Source of the DNA: Nocardioides sp. T2.26MG-1
GTDB lineage: Bacteria > Actinomycetota > Actinomycetes > Propionibacteriales > Nocardioidaceae
NCBI RefSeq assembly: GCF_950101795.1
Contig: NZ_CATNLZ010000037.1
Coordinates: 219,150 to 283,149, forward strand
Length of the DNA: 64,000 bases
Direction: 5' to 3'
The position numbers were made by a program, and so were the translations under genes. Under the pieces are notes generated by a model. That model saw nothing but the letters and a program-made list of their open reading frames with translations, had not been told where the DNA came from and searched no databases. Position 1 is the stretch's first letter, and each line of letters opens with the position of its first letter. Below are positions 7,033 through 16,417 of this stretch, one piece after another.

Positions 7033-8826
7033 GTGGCGGACAAGCAGGCGAGCCGACGCGGCACGACGCGCGAGGGCTTCGCCGTACTCGGCGTCGCGAT
7101 CCGCCGCGAGCCGTGGATCTTCACGGTCTCCACGATCGGCAGCGTGCTGTTCGGCGCACTGACGGTCGCCGACGCGTGGGTGCTCGGCTGGTCGACCGAC
7201 CACGTCGTGCTGCCGGCGTACGAGAACGGCGAGATCGGCGCCGACATGCTGCTCGCGGTGCTGGCGCTGTTCCTCGGCGTCGCGATCCTGCGCGCGGTCG
7301 GCATCGTCGCGCGCCGCCTCGGTGCCGGCGTCATGCAGTACCGCATGCAGGCCCACACCCGGCGCGCGGTCACCCGGCAGTACCTCGCGCTCCCGATGGA
7401 GTGGCACCAGAGCCACCCGACCGGTCAGCTGCTCTCCAACGCCAACTCCGACGTCGAGGCCGCCTGGGGTCCGATCGCGCCGCTGCCGATGGCGGTCGGC
7501 ACCGTCGCGATGATGGTGATCGCGGTCGCCCAGATGTTCGCGGCCGACCTGGTCATGGCGCTGGTCGGTCTGCTGGTCTTCCCGGCCGTGATCGCCGCCA
7601 ACCTCGCCTACCAGCGCCTGGCCTCGCCGCTGATGACCCGCGCGCAGCAGCTGCGGGCCGAGCTCAGCGAGGTCGCCCACGAGTCCTTCGACGGCGCCAT
7701 GGTGGTCAAGACGCTGGGCCGGGAGTCCGAGGAGACCGCGCGGTTCGCCGCGCAGGCCGACCGGCTCCGCGAGGTCAACATCCGTGCCGGCCGCATCCGC
7801 GCGGCCTTCGACCCGACGCTCGCGGCGCTGCCCAACGTCGGCGTGCTGGTCGTGCTCGCGGTGGGGGTGCAGCGGGTGCTCAACGGCACCACCGACGCCG
7901 GTGACGTGGTCACGGTCGCCTACCTCCTCACGATCGTCTCCTTCCCGATCCGGTCGATCGGCTGGCTGCTCGGCGAGTTCCCGCGCAGCGTCGTCGGCTA
8001 CCACCGGGTCCGCAACGTGCTGCGCGCGACCGGCGAGATGCCATACGGCGACCAGCCGGCCGCGGCGGGTGCCGACGGGGCCCGCCTCGAGATCGAGCAC
8101 CTCGCCTACGCCTACGACGCCGACCAGCCGGTGCTCGACGACGTGACGTTCACCGTCGAGCCCGGCCGCACGGTCGCGATCGTCGGGGCGACGGCGTCCG
8201 GCAAGAGCACGCTCACGACGCTGATGGCGCGGCTGGTCGACCCCGACCGGGGCCGGATCGTGCTCGACGACACCGACCTGCGTGACCTCGCCCGCGGCCA
8301 GCTCGCGCAGACCGTCGCCCTGGTGCCGCAGACCGCGTTCCTGTTCGACGACACCGTCCGCGGCAACGTCACCCTGGGCGCCGATGTCTCCGACGAGGAG
8401 GTCTGGGCCGCGCTGCGGGCCGCCCAGGCCGACGGCTTCGTGGCCGCGCTCCCCGACGGGCTCGACGCCCGGCTGGGCGAGCGGGGCACCTCGCTCTCCG
8501 GCGGCCAGCGGCAGCGGATCTCGCTGGCGCGCGCCCTGGCCCGGCGGCCGCGGCTGCTGATCCTCGACGACGCCACGTCCGCGGTCGACCCCGAGGTCGA
8601 GGCGCGCATCCTCGAGGCGCTGCGCACCGGCGACGGCGGCACCACCCTGGTGGTGGTCGCCTACCGCAAGGCCACGATCGGGCTTGCCGACGAGGTCGTG
8701 CACCTCCAGGACGGCCGGGTCGCCGACCGCGGCACCCACGCCGAGCTGCTTGCGCGCAACCCGTCCTACGCCCATCTCGTGAACGCCTACGAGCAGCACG
8801 CCGACCTCGTGGAGGAGACCACATGA
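7033..8826 (+). CDS. ABC exporter subunit with degenerate ATP site (TMD-NBD half-transporter)
   Basis: This 597-residue half-transporter has about six N-terminal membrane helices (residues 20-310) and one C-terminal nucleotide-binding domain. The Walker A is GATASGKST and the signature is a canonical LSGGQRQRIS (near residue 488). The Walker B reads LLILDDATSAVD, so Asp513 stands where the catalytic Glu should be. The H-loop reads VVAYRKATI with Tyr544 in place of the switch His. It therefore cannot form a fully active site alone. It overlaps the second half-transporter by ATGA, so the two form a heterodimeric exporter. The GTG start at 7033 gives the expected N-terminus. Substrate is unknown; drug or lipid export is typical. 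Confidence 0.85.
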   Translation: MADKQASRRGTTREGFAVLGVAIRREPWIFTVSTIGSVLFGALTVADAWVLGWSTDHVVLPAYENGEIGADMLLAVLALFLGVAILRAVGIVARRLGAGVMQYRMQAHTRRAVTRQYLALPMEWHQSHPTGQLLSNANSDVEAAWGPIAPLPMAVGTVAMMVIAVAQMFAADLVMALVGLLVFPAVIAANLAYQRLASPLMTRAQQLRAELSEVAHESFDGAMVVKTLGRESEETARFAAQADRLREVNIRAGRIRAAFDPTLAALPNVGVLVVLAVGVQRVLNGTTDAGDVVTVAYLLTIVSFPIRSIGWLLGEFPRSVVGYHRVRNVLRATGEMPYGDQPAAAGADGARLEIEHLAYAYDADQPVLDDVTFTVEPGRTVAIVGATASGKSTLTTLMARLVDPDRGRIVLDDTDLRDLARGQLAQTVALVPQTAFLFDDTVRGNVTLGADVSDEEVWAALRAAQADGFVAALPDGLDARLGERGTSLSGGQRQRISLARALARRPRLLILDDATSAVDPEVEARILEALRTGDGGTTLVVVAYRKATIGLADEVVHLQDGRVADRGTHAELLARNPSYAHLVNAYEQHADLVEETT

Positions 8827-10622
8827 GCACCGTGCTCGACTCCGGCGAGGAGATCGGCGCGATCGCGACGCTGCGCCGCGGCGTCCACTTCTCCCCGGAG
8901 CTCACCGAGGGCATCTGGTGGACGCTGGGGCTCGCGGTGATCGCCTCCCTGGGCCAGGTCGTGGTCCCGATCGCGGTGCAGCAGACCCTCGACCGCGGGC
9001 TCAACGGGCCCGGCGGGCCCGACGTGTCGTACACGGTGCTCACCGGCATCGGCGCCGCGGTGGCGATCGCGCTCACCAGCTGGGCGTCGTACGCCATGAC
9101 CGCGCGGCTGTTCACCGCCTCCGAGCGCGGCCTCGCCACGCTGCGGATCAAGGCGTTCCGGCACGTGCACGACCTGCCGCTGCTCACCCAGAACACCGAG
9201 CGCCGCGGCGCCCTGGTCTCGCGGGTGACCAGCGATGTCGACCAGGTGAGCCAATTCCTGGTCTTCGGCGGCCTGCTGCTCGTGGTCAGCGTCGGCCAGG
9301 TGCTGGTCGCCACCGTGGTGATGGTGATCTACAGCTGGCAGCTCGCCCTGGTCGTCTGGGTCTGCTTCGCACCCCTGTTCCTGTCGCTGCGCTACTTCCA
9401 GCGCAAGCTCTCCGACGCCTACGGCACGGTCCGCCGGCAGGTCGGTGTGATGCTCTCGGCGGTCTCCGAGCCGGTCGTGGGCGCGGCGGTGGTGCGGTCG
9501 TACGCCGTCGAGGCGCGCACCCAGGCACGCATCGACGCGGCCATCGACGAGTACAAGGCCGCGAGCACCCGCGCACAGGGCTTCACGGCGTTCTCGTTCT
9601 CCCTCGGCGGGGTCTCGGCCGGCATGGCCAACGCCGGCGTGCTGATCGTCGGCATCTGGCTCGGGCTCGAGGTGCTGCCGACCGGTGCCGACCTCACCTC
9701 CGGCCGGGTGCTCGCGTTCGCGTTCCTGGTCACGCTCTTCGTCGGCCCGGTCCAGATGGGCACCCAGATCCTCACCGACGCCCAGAACGCGATCGCCGGC
9801 TGGCGCCGGGTGATCGGCATCCTCGACACCCCCGCCGACCTGGTCGACCCGGGTCCCGAGGGCCGCACCCTGCCCCGTGGACCCATCGACGTCCACCTCG
9901 CCGGCGTCACGTTCGCCTACCCCGGCGGCCCGCCGGTGTTGCGTGACGTCGAGCTCGAGATCGCGGCCGGCACCCGGGTCGCGGTCGTCGGCGAGACCGG
10001 CTCGGGCAAGTCGACGATCGCCAAGCTGCTGACCCGGCTCATGGACCCGTCCGAGGGAGCGGTGCTGCTCGACGGCGTCGACGTGCGCGAGATCGCCGAC
10101 AGCTCGCTGCGCCGCAGCGTGGTGCTGGTGCCGCAGGAGGGCTTCCTGTTCGACGACACGATCGCCGCCAACGTGCGCTACGGCCGGCTGGACGCGACCG
10201 ACGAGGAGATCCTCGCGAGTGCCACCGAGCTCGGCCTGGGCGACTGGGTCGCCGGCCTGCCGCACGGCCTGGCCACCCGGGTCGGTCAGCGCGGCGAGTC
10301 GCTGTCCGCGGGGGAGCGCCAGCTGGTCGCGCTGCTGCGGGCCCAGCTCGCCGACCCCGACCTGCTCGTGCTCGACGAGGCCACCAGCGCCGTCGACCCC
10401 GCCCTCGAGATGCGCATCGGCCGGGCGCTCGAGCGGCTGATGACCGGTCGCACCTCGGTGACGATCGCCCACCGGCTCTCGACGGCCGAGGGCGCCGACG
10501 AGGTGGTGGTGGTCGACCGGGGCCGGATCGTCCAGCGCGGGCCGCACGCCCGGCTCGTCGAGGAGGAGGGGTCGGTCTACGCCGGCCTGCACGCCTCCTG
10601 GGTCTCCCAGCACGGCGCGTGA
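8823..10622 (+). CDS. ABC exporter subunit with catalytic ATP site (TMD-NBD half-transporter)
   Basis: This 599-residue partner of the preceding gene starts within its stop codon (ATGA). It has six predicted membrane helices and then a nucleotide-binding domain with Walker A GETGSGKST, Walker B LLVLDEATSAVD with Glu519, and the switch His550 in TIAHRLST. Its signature is LSAGERQLVA rather than LSGGQ. In a heterodimer, each composite site pairs Walker A/B of one subunit with the signature of the other. The canonical Walker residues here thus meet the canonical LSGGQ of the partner, while LSAGE meets the degenerate Walker B. This matches asymmetric bacterial exporters of the TM287/288 type. Confidence 0.9.
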   Translation: MSTVLDSGEEIGAIATLRRGVHFSPELTEGIWWTLGLAVIASLGQVVVPIAVQQTLDRGLNGPGGPDVSYTVLTGIGAAVAIALTSWASYAMTARLFTASERGLATLRIKAFRHVHDLPLLTQNTERRGALVSRVTSDVDQVSQFLVFGGLLLVVSVGQVLVATVVMVIYSWQLALVVWVCFAPLFLSLRYFQRKLSDAYGTVRRQVGVMLSAVSEPVVGAAVVRSYAVEARTQARIDAAIDEYKAASTRAQGFTAFSFSLGGVSAGMANAGVLIVGIWLGLEVLPTGADLTSGRVLAFAFLVTLFVGPVQMGTQILTDAQNAIAGWRRVIGILDTPADLVDPGPEGRTLPRGPIDVHLAGVTFAYPGGPPVLRDVELEIAAGTRVAVVGETGSGKSTIAKLLTRLMDPSEGAVLLDGVDVREIADSSLRRSVVLVPQEGFLFDDTIAANVRYGRLDATDEEILASATELGLGDWVAGLPHGLATRVGQRGESLSAGERQLVALLRAQLADPDLLVLDEATSAVDPALEMRIGRALERLMTGRTSVTIAHRLSTAEGADEVVVVDRGRIVQRGPHARLVEEEGSVYAGLHASWVSQHGA

Positions 10623-10644
10623 GGCCACCCGGGATACTGGCGTG

Positions 10645-11001
10645 GTGACCTCCCTCGACCCCGCCATCGCCGACCGGCTCAAGCGCACCGCCGACGGGCT
10701 GGTCCCGGCGGTCGTCCAGCAGCACGACACCGGTGAGGTGCTGATGCTCGGCTGGATGGACGACGAGGCGCTGGCCCGCACCCTGACGACCGGACGGGCG
10801 ACGTACTGGAGCCGCTCCCGGCAGGAGTACTGGCTCAAGGGCGAGACCTCCGGCCACGTGCAGTGGGTCCGCGAGGTGCGCCTCGACTGCGACGGCGACA
10901 CGCTGCTGGTGAAGGTCGACCAGGTCGGCGCCGCCTGCCACACCGGCGACCGCACCTGCTTCGACGCCGACCTGCTGCCGAGCGTGGACGCCCGTGCCTG
11001 A
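10645..11001 (+). CDS. hisI: phosphoribosyl-AMP cyclohydrolase
   Basis: This 118-residue enzyme opens the purine ring of phosphoribosyl-AMP in histidine synthesis. Family motifs are all present: MLGWMDDEAL, TYWSRSRQEYW, GETSGHVQ, LDCDGDTLLVKVDQVG and ACHTGDRTCF with the zinc-binding cysteines. Two adjacent GTG codons (10642 and 10645) could start it. I prefer 10645 because the N-terminus TSLDPAIA matches homologues and a GATACT hexamer ends 6 bases upstream, allowing a leaderless transcript. The other his genes are not in the window. It overlaps the next gene by 8 bases. Confidence 0.92.
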   Translation: MTSLDPAIADRLKRTADGLVPAVVQQHDTGEVLMLGWMDDEALARTLTTGRATYWSRSRQEYWLKGETSGHVQWVREVRLDCDGDTLLVKVDQVGAACHTGDRTCFDADLLPSVDARA

Positions 11002-11575
11002 GCCCCGCCGCAGCTTCGGTCCGGTCGTGCTGGCCGGGCTCGTGGCCGGCGCCGCCACGGCGATCGCCGGTGATCGGCCGGCGGCGGCCGCCGACGGCCC
11101 GCACAGCGCCGCCGACGCGCTGGTCACCTACGACGCGCACATGCCGGTGGTGACCGCCCTCGGCCTGGTCGTGCTGGCCTGCTGGGGCGTCGTCCTGGTC
11201 ACCCGCGGTCGGGTGCGCCGAGCGGTCGCCGCGCTGGCGGTGCTGGCCGCGGTGGGAGCCGCCGTCGCCGTGGTGGCAGCGTGGTCCCAGGTGCCCGACC
11301 GGCTGCGCGTCGAGCTCGCCCAGGTCGGTGTCGCCGACGCCGGGGTCGGCCACACCGCCTGGTTCTGGGCGGCGGCCGTGGCCGCGCTGCTCTCGGTGCT
11401 GACGTCTGCTGCGGCGGTCGCCTGGGTGCCGGGCTGGCCCCAGATGGGCAGCCGGTACGACGCGCCCGGGTCCGCCGCGGCCGCGCCGGCGGTCGCGCCG
11501 GAGGAGCAGACCAGCCTGGACCTCTGGAGGGCGATCGACGAGGGTCGCGACCCGACGGCGGCCGAGCCTGAATAG
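10994..11575 (+). CDS. Trp biosynthesis-associated membrane protein (TIGR02234)
   Basis: This 193-residue membrane protein has four hydrophobic helices, at about residues 8-26, 48-68, 74-96 and 120-145. It ends with a short cytoplasmic tail containing SLDLWRAIDEGRDPT, the recognisable end of the family TIGR02234 found within actinobacterial tryptophan loci. Its biochemical function is not known. The GTG start overlaps hisI by 8 bases, implying translational coupling. In related genomes trpE lies between hisI and this gene; here they overlap directly, so trpE has been lost or moved. Confidence 0.85.
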   Translation: MPEPRRSFGPVVLAGLVAGAATAIAGDRPAAAADGPHSAADALVTYDAHMPVVTALGLVVLACWGVVLVTRGRVRRAVAALAVLAAVGAAVAVVAAWSQVPDRLRVELAQVGVADAGVGHTAWFWAAAVAALLSVLTSAAAVAWVPGWPQMGSRYDAPGSAAAAPAVAPEEQTSLDLWRAIDEGRDPTAAEPE

Positions 11576-11598
11576 ACTGTGCCCGGGTCAGCACCCGG
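11573..11598 (+). promoter_or_regulatory. putative promoter and leader hairpin upstream of the HGxxPAAW gene
   Basis: A TAGACT hexamer (11573-11578) overlaps the end of the TIGR02234 gene. Just downstream, CCGGGT (11583-11588) pairs with ACCCGG (11593-11598) over a 4-base loop. The hairpin could either be the start of a structured leader or a weak terminator. No convincing -35 is visible. Confidence 0.35.
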
Positions 11599-11632
11599 CC
11601 CGCCAGGACCCCCCGCATCGAGGAGCCCCGCA

Positions 11633-11833
11633 ATGTCTGACAGCCACGGCAACACCCCCGCAGCCTGGACCGCCGTCGCGGTCGCGATGCTGGGCTTCGT
11701 GGTCGGCGCCGTGGGCCTGCTGCTCGACCCGGTGAGCTACCCGGTCTTCTGGGTGGGCGTCGCCCTCGGGGTCTCCTCGCTGGTGGTCTTCGGCGTGATG
11801 GCCAAGCTCGGTCTCCACGAGTCCGGACACTGA
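11633..11833 (+). CDS. HGxxPAAW family small membrane protein
   Basis: This 66-residue protein carries the defining HGNTPAAW motif near its N-terminus (residues 5-12). Two hydrophobic helices follow (AVAMLGFVVGAVGLLL and VFWVGVALGVSSLVVFGVMA). The family is confined to actinobacteria, usually next to trp genes, and its role is unknown. A GAGGAG ribosome binding site lies 7 bases before the ATG. It sits 13 bases upstream of the DUF2752 gene and is probably co-transcribed with it. Confidence 0.85.
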   Translation: MSDSHGNTPAAWTAVAVAMLGFVVGAVGLLLDPVSYPVFWVGVALGVSSLVVFGVMAKLGLHESGH

Positions 11834-11846
11834 CCCAGGTCCGGCC

Positions 11847-12296
11847 GTGACCTCCACCGTGCCCTCCTCGACCGCCGCCTCGGCGGTCGACGAGCCGAGC
11901 CGGTGGCAGCGGATCGCGGCGCCGGCGTACACGCTCGGCGGGCTCGGCGCGGCGACGCTGGCGCTGCACCTCCGCGACCCGCACCAGGGCGGCTCCTGGG
12001 GCTACTGCCCGAGCGCCGCGCTCGGCTTCTGGTGCCCGGGCTGCGGCGGCCTGCGGGCGGTCAACGACCTCACCAACGGCGACGTGGGCGCAGCGGCCTC
12101 CAGCAACCTGCTCTTCATCGTGCTGCTGCCGTTCATCGTGTTCCTGCTCGGCCGGTGGACCGTGGACCGCTGGGTCGGTCGGGAGCGGGAGCCCGACGCC
12201 CGGCTGGTGGCGATCGGCACCGTCACCCTGTGCGTCGTCGCGCTGGCGTTCGCGATCGTGCGCAACCTGCCGGCCGGGTCCTGGCTCGCCCCCTGA
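11847..12296 (+). CDS. DUF2752 membrane protein
   Basis: This 149-residue protein has three predicted membrane helices and the DUF2752 signature FWCPGCGGLRAVNDLTNGDV, with the conserved CPGCG followed by an Arg. The two cysteines could bind metal or form a redox pair; no function is established for the family. It starts at GTG 13 bases after the HGxxPAAW gene and is the last gene of the small rightward group before a convergent hairpin. Confidence 0.85.
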   Translation: MTSTVPSSTAASAVDEPSRWQRIAAPAYTLGGLGAATLALHLRDPHQGGSWGYCPSAALGFWCPGCGGLRAVNDLTNGDVGAAASSNLLFIVLLPFIVFLLGRWTVDRWVGREREPDARLVAIGTVTLCVVALAFAIVRNLPAGSWLAP

Positions 12297-12327
12297 CCCC
12301 CGGCCTCGGGTGCCGGGACATGACGAA

Positions 12328-12349
12328 GGCCGGCCCCGGAGAGCCGGCC
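12328..12349. terminator. bidirectional terminator hairpin
   Basis: GGCCGGC (12328-12334) and GCCGGCC (12343-12349) form a 7-bp stem with an 8-base loop between the convergent DUF2752 and DUF4190 genes. No T-tract follows on either strand. Confidence 0.55.
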
Positions 12350-12371
12350 CACGTCGTCGTCGAGCCGGTGG

Positions 12372-12719
12372 CTACGAGGTGCTGTACTCGAAGTTCGTGT
12401 CGATGACGCCCGTCGCGACCAGGATGATCGTCACGACCACCATCAGGATCCCGATGACGCCGGTGATGATGCCGGTCAGGGCCATGCCCTCACCCTTGAG
12501 CTGACCGTTCGACGCCCGGATCTCCTTGCGCGCCAGGATCCCCAGCACGAGCCCCACGATGCTGGTGATCACGAAGAACCCGCAGCAGATGGTCAGCAGG
12601 CCGACCAGGCCGGTGACCATGGACGCGATCGCCTTGCCCGCCGTCTTGGGCGGCAGCCCGCCCTGCGGCGGCACCGGCACGCCGTACTGCGGCGGGGGAG
12701 GTGGCTCTGAGTAGCTCAC
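12372..12719 (-). CDS. DUF4190-type membrane protein with proline-rich N-terminus
   Basis: This 115-residue protein starts at GTG. A proline/glycine-rich cytoplasmic N-terminus (PPPPPQYGVPVPPQGG) is followed by two membrane helices around residues 30-60 and 82-105, separated by ILARKEIRASNGQLKG. This is the DUF4190 pattern. The family is widespread in actinobacteria with no known biochemical role. It is divergent from trpC across a 204-base gap. Confidence 0.8.
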   Translation of the reverse strand: MSYSEPPPPPQYGVPVPPQGGLPPKTAGKAIASMVTGLVGLLTICCGFFVITSIVGLVLGILARKEIRASNGQLKGEGMALTGIITGVIGILMVVVTIILVATGVIDTNFEYSTS

Positions 12720-12923
12720 GTGCGTGAAACCCTTCGTTGTGGCCGTCCGTCTGCCGGCCGATTGGTGCGGACCCTACCCGGGTGCGGCCCGGGGACGCTG
12801 CGCCTCGCCGTCCGCGGCCCGAGGCGCGGTCAGGGGGCGACCGCCGACGTGACAGACTTCGGGTGCGGCACGGCCCTGCCTGCCGACCTCCCGCTGACCC
12901 GACGCCGATCTGGAGTGCCCGCA

Positions 12924-13702
12924 ATGTCCGTGCTCGACGACATCGTGGCCGGCGTGCGGGTCGACCTCGCCGAGCGCGAGGCCACGACGAGCCTCGCCGA
13001 CCTGCGCGCGGCCCTGGCCGACGTCGACCCCCCACGTGACCCGATGCCCCGGTTCCGCGCCGAGGGCTCGAGCGTGATCGCCGAGGTGAAGCGGCGCAGC
13101 CCCAGCAAGGGCGACCTCGCCGCGATCCCCGACCCCGCCGAGCTGGCCCGGCGCTACCAGGCCGGGGGCGCGGCCGCGATCAGCGTGCTCACCGAGCAGC
13201 GTCGCTTCGGCGGCAGCGTCGAGGATCTGCGCGCCGTCCGCGCCGCGGTCGACACCCCGATCCTGCGCAAGGACTTCGTCGTGACGACCTACCAGGTCGT
13301 CGAGGCCCGCGCCGCCGGCGCCGACCTGGTGCTCCTCATCGTCGCCGCCCTCGACGACGACGAGCTGCGGCGGCTCCACGACGAGGCCCGCGAGCTCGGC
13401 CTGACCGTGCTCGTCGAGGTCCACGACGAGGCGGAGACCGAGCGCGCGGTCGAGCTCGGCGCCGAGCTGGTCGGCGTCAACGCCCGCAACCTCAAGACGC
13501 TCGCGATCCACGAGGACACGTTCGGTCGGCTAGCGCCGCTGGTCCCGGACGATCGCGTGAAGGTTGCGGAGTCGGGCATCTTCGGCCCCGACGACGTGGC
13601 CCGGTTCGTGCGCGAGGGCGCGCGGGCCGTGCTCGTGGGCGAGGCACTCGTGAAGGACGGCGACCCCGAGGGCGCCGTCCGCAGGATGACAGGAGTCACG
13701 GC

Positions 13703-13706
<4 letters not shown>
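12924..13706 (+). CDS. trpC: indole-3-glycerol phosphate synthase
   Basis: This 260-residue TIM-barrel enzyme converts carboxyphenylamino-deoxyribulose phosphate to indole-3-glycerol phosphate. Diagnostic segments are IAEVKRRSPSKG, LTEQRRFGGS, ILRKDFVV, LVEVHDEAE, LVGVNARNL and VAESGI, in the usual order. The ATG at 12924 matches the family start (SVLDDIVAGVR). It is the first gene of a tightly coupled trpCBA group, and its last bases overlap trpB by ATGA. The 204-base region upstream holds no Trp-codon leader peptide or obvious attenuator. Confidence 0.95.
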
Positions 13707-14988
<1,282 letters not shown>

Positions 14989-14992
<4 letters not shown>

Positions 14993-15786
14993 GCACGCGC
15001 ACCGCGTTCGAGAAGGCCCGGTCCGAGGACCGCGCCGCGCTGGTCGGCTACCTCCCGGCCGGCTACCCCGACGTCCCGGGCGCCATCGACGCGCTGCGGA
15101 CCATGGTCGACGCCGGCTGCGACGTGATCGAGATCGGGCTGCCGTACAGCGACCCGGTCATGGACGGACCGACCATCCAGGCCGCCGCCCAGCAGGCGCT
15201 CGAGCGGGGTGTGCGCACCGCGGACGTGCTGCGCACGGTCGAGGCGGTCGCCGCGACCGGCACCCCCACGCTCGTGATGACCTACTGGAACCCGGTCGAG
15301 CACTACGGGGTGGCGCGGTTCGCGCGGGACCTCGCCAGCGCCGGGGGAGCGGGCCTGATCACACCGGACCTCACCCCCGACAGCGCCACCGACTGGATTG
15401 CGGCCGCCGACGAGCACGACCTCGACAAGGTCTTCCTCGTCGCACCCTCCTCGACGGACGCCCGGATCACGATGACGACGGCCGCGTGCCGTGGCTTCGT
15501 CTACGCGACCGCCGTCATGGGCGTCACCGGCACCCGGACCACCACCAGCGACCTCGCCGGCCCGCTCGTGGCCCGCGCCAAGGCGGTCACGGACCTGCCG
15601 ATCGGCGTCGGGCTCGGGGTCAGCGACGGCGACCAGGCCGCCGAGGTGGCGTCGTATGCCGACGGCGTGATCGTCGGCTCGGCCTTCGTCCGGGCGCTCC
15701 TCGACCACCCGGACGACCGGGCCGCGGGCCTGCGCGCCCTGACCATCCTCACCGAGGACCTGGCAGGTGGGGTCCGGCGTGCGTAG
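14989..15786 (+). CDS. trpA: tryptophan synthase alpha chain
   Basis: This 265-residue TIM-barrel subunit cleaves indole-3-glycerol phosphate to indole and glyceraldehyde 3-phosphate, passing indole to TrpB. The catalytic acids are in VIEIGLPYSDPVMDGPT (Glu48 and Asp59). LVMTYWNPVEHYG, FLVAPSS and VGLGVSDG follow the family order. The GTG start overlaps the trpB stop (GTGA). Its last 8 bases overlap the Sco lipoprotein gene. Confidence 0.95.
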
Positions 15787-16417
15787 GAGCCAGCTGGGCC
15801 ACCGGCTCGGCGGCCTCGCCGCGGGCGTGTGCGTCGCGGCGCTGCTCGCGGGCTGCAGCAGCAGCACCGCCGAGGACGGCGACGGCTACCGCGCCGCCCA
15901 GACCCACGACGCCTACCCCGTCGCGGACACCCCGCTGACCGACACCGACGGGCAGCCGTTCTCCCTGACCGAGGACACCGACAAGCCGGTGACGCTGGTG
16001 TTCTTCGGCTATTCCAGCTGCCCCGACATCTGCCAGGTCGTGATGGCCAACATCGCCTCGGCCATGACCCGGCTCGACGAGGCCGACCGCAGGTCCGTCG
16101 ACGTGGTGTTCGTGACCACCGACCCCAAGGTCGACACCGAGCAGCACCTGCGCGACTACCTCGACCGGTTCGACCCGTCGTTCATCGGCCTGACCGGTGA
16201 CCTGAGCACGATCGCGGCGGTCGGCGAGCCCCTGGCGGTGTACGTCGCGGACGGCGCCCGGCTGCCCAGCGGCGGGCGTGACCTCAACAGCCACAGCACC
16301 CAGATCAGCGCGATCACCGCCGACGACACCTCACCGCTGCTCTGGACCCAGGACACCTCGTCGGCCGACCTGGCCGCCGACATCCACACGCTGCTCGCCG
16401 AGGAGGCGGACCGGTGA
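15779..16417 (+). CDS. Sco1/SenC-type copper chaperone lipoprotein
   Basis: This 212-residue lipoprotein has a signal peptide ending in a lipobox (VAALLAGC, Cys26) and a thioredoxin-like domain. The Sco copper-binding set is present: SSCPDIC (CxxxC) and the distal His in NSHSTQ. Sco proteins deliver copper to the CuA site of cytochrome c oxidase outside the membrane. GTG 15779 is preferred; an in-frame GTG at 15767 lies further inside trpA. It is followed by lgt with a GTGA overlap, so the enzyme that lipidates such proteins is co-expressed with this lipoprotein. Confidence 0.88.
   Translation: MRRSQLGHRLGGLAAGVCVAALLAGCSSSTAEDGDGYRAAQTHDAYPVADTPLTDTDGQPFSLTEDTDKPVTLVFFGYSSCPDICQVVMANIASAMTRLDEADRRSVDVVFVTTDPKVDTEQHLRDYLDRFDPSFIGLTGDLSTIAAVGEPLAVYVADGARLPSGGRDLNSHSTQISAITADDTSPLLWTQDTSSADLAADIHTLLAEEADR

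Noticed and set aside
8787..10955. Long minus-strand frame across the second ABC half-transporter and hisI
   Set aside because: Shadow of well-recognised genes; no domain, and low-complexity composition.
12720..12923. Possible trp attenuator or leader peptide before trpC
   Set aside because: No run of Trp codons in a short frame and no competing hairpins; only an ordinary divergent gap with no convincing promoter.
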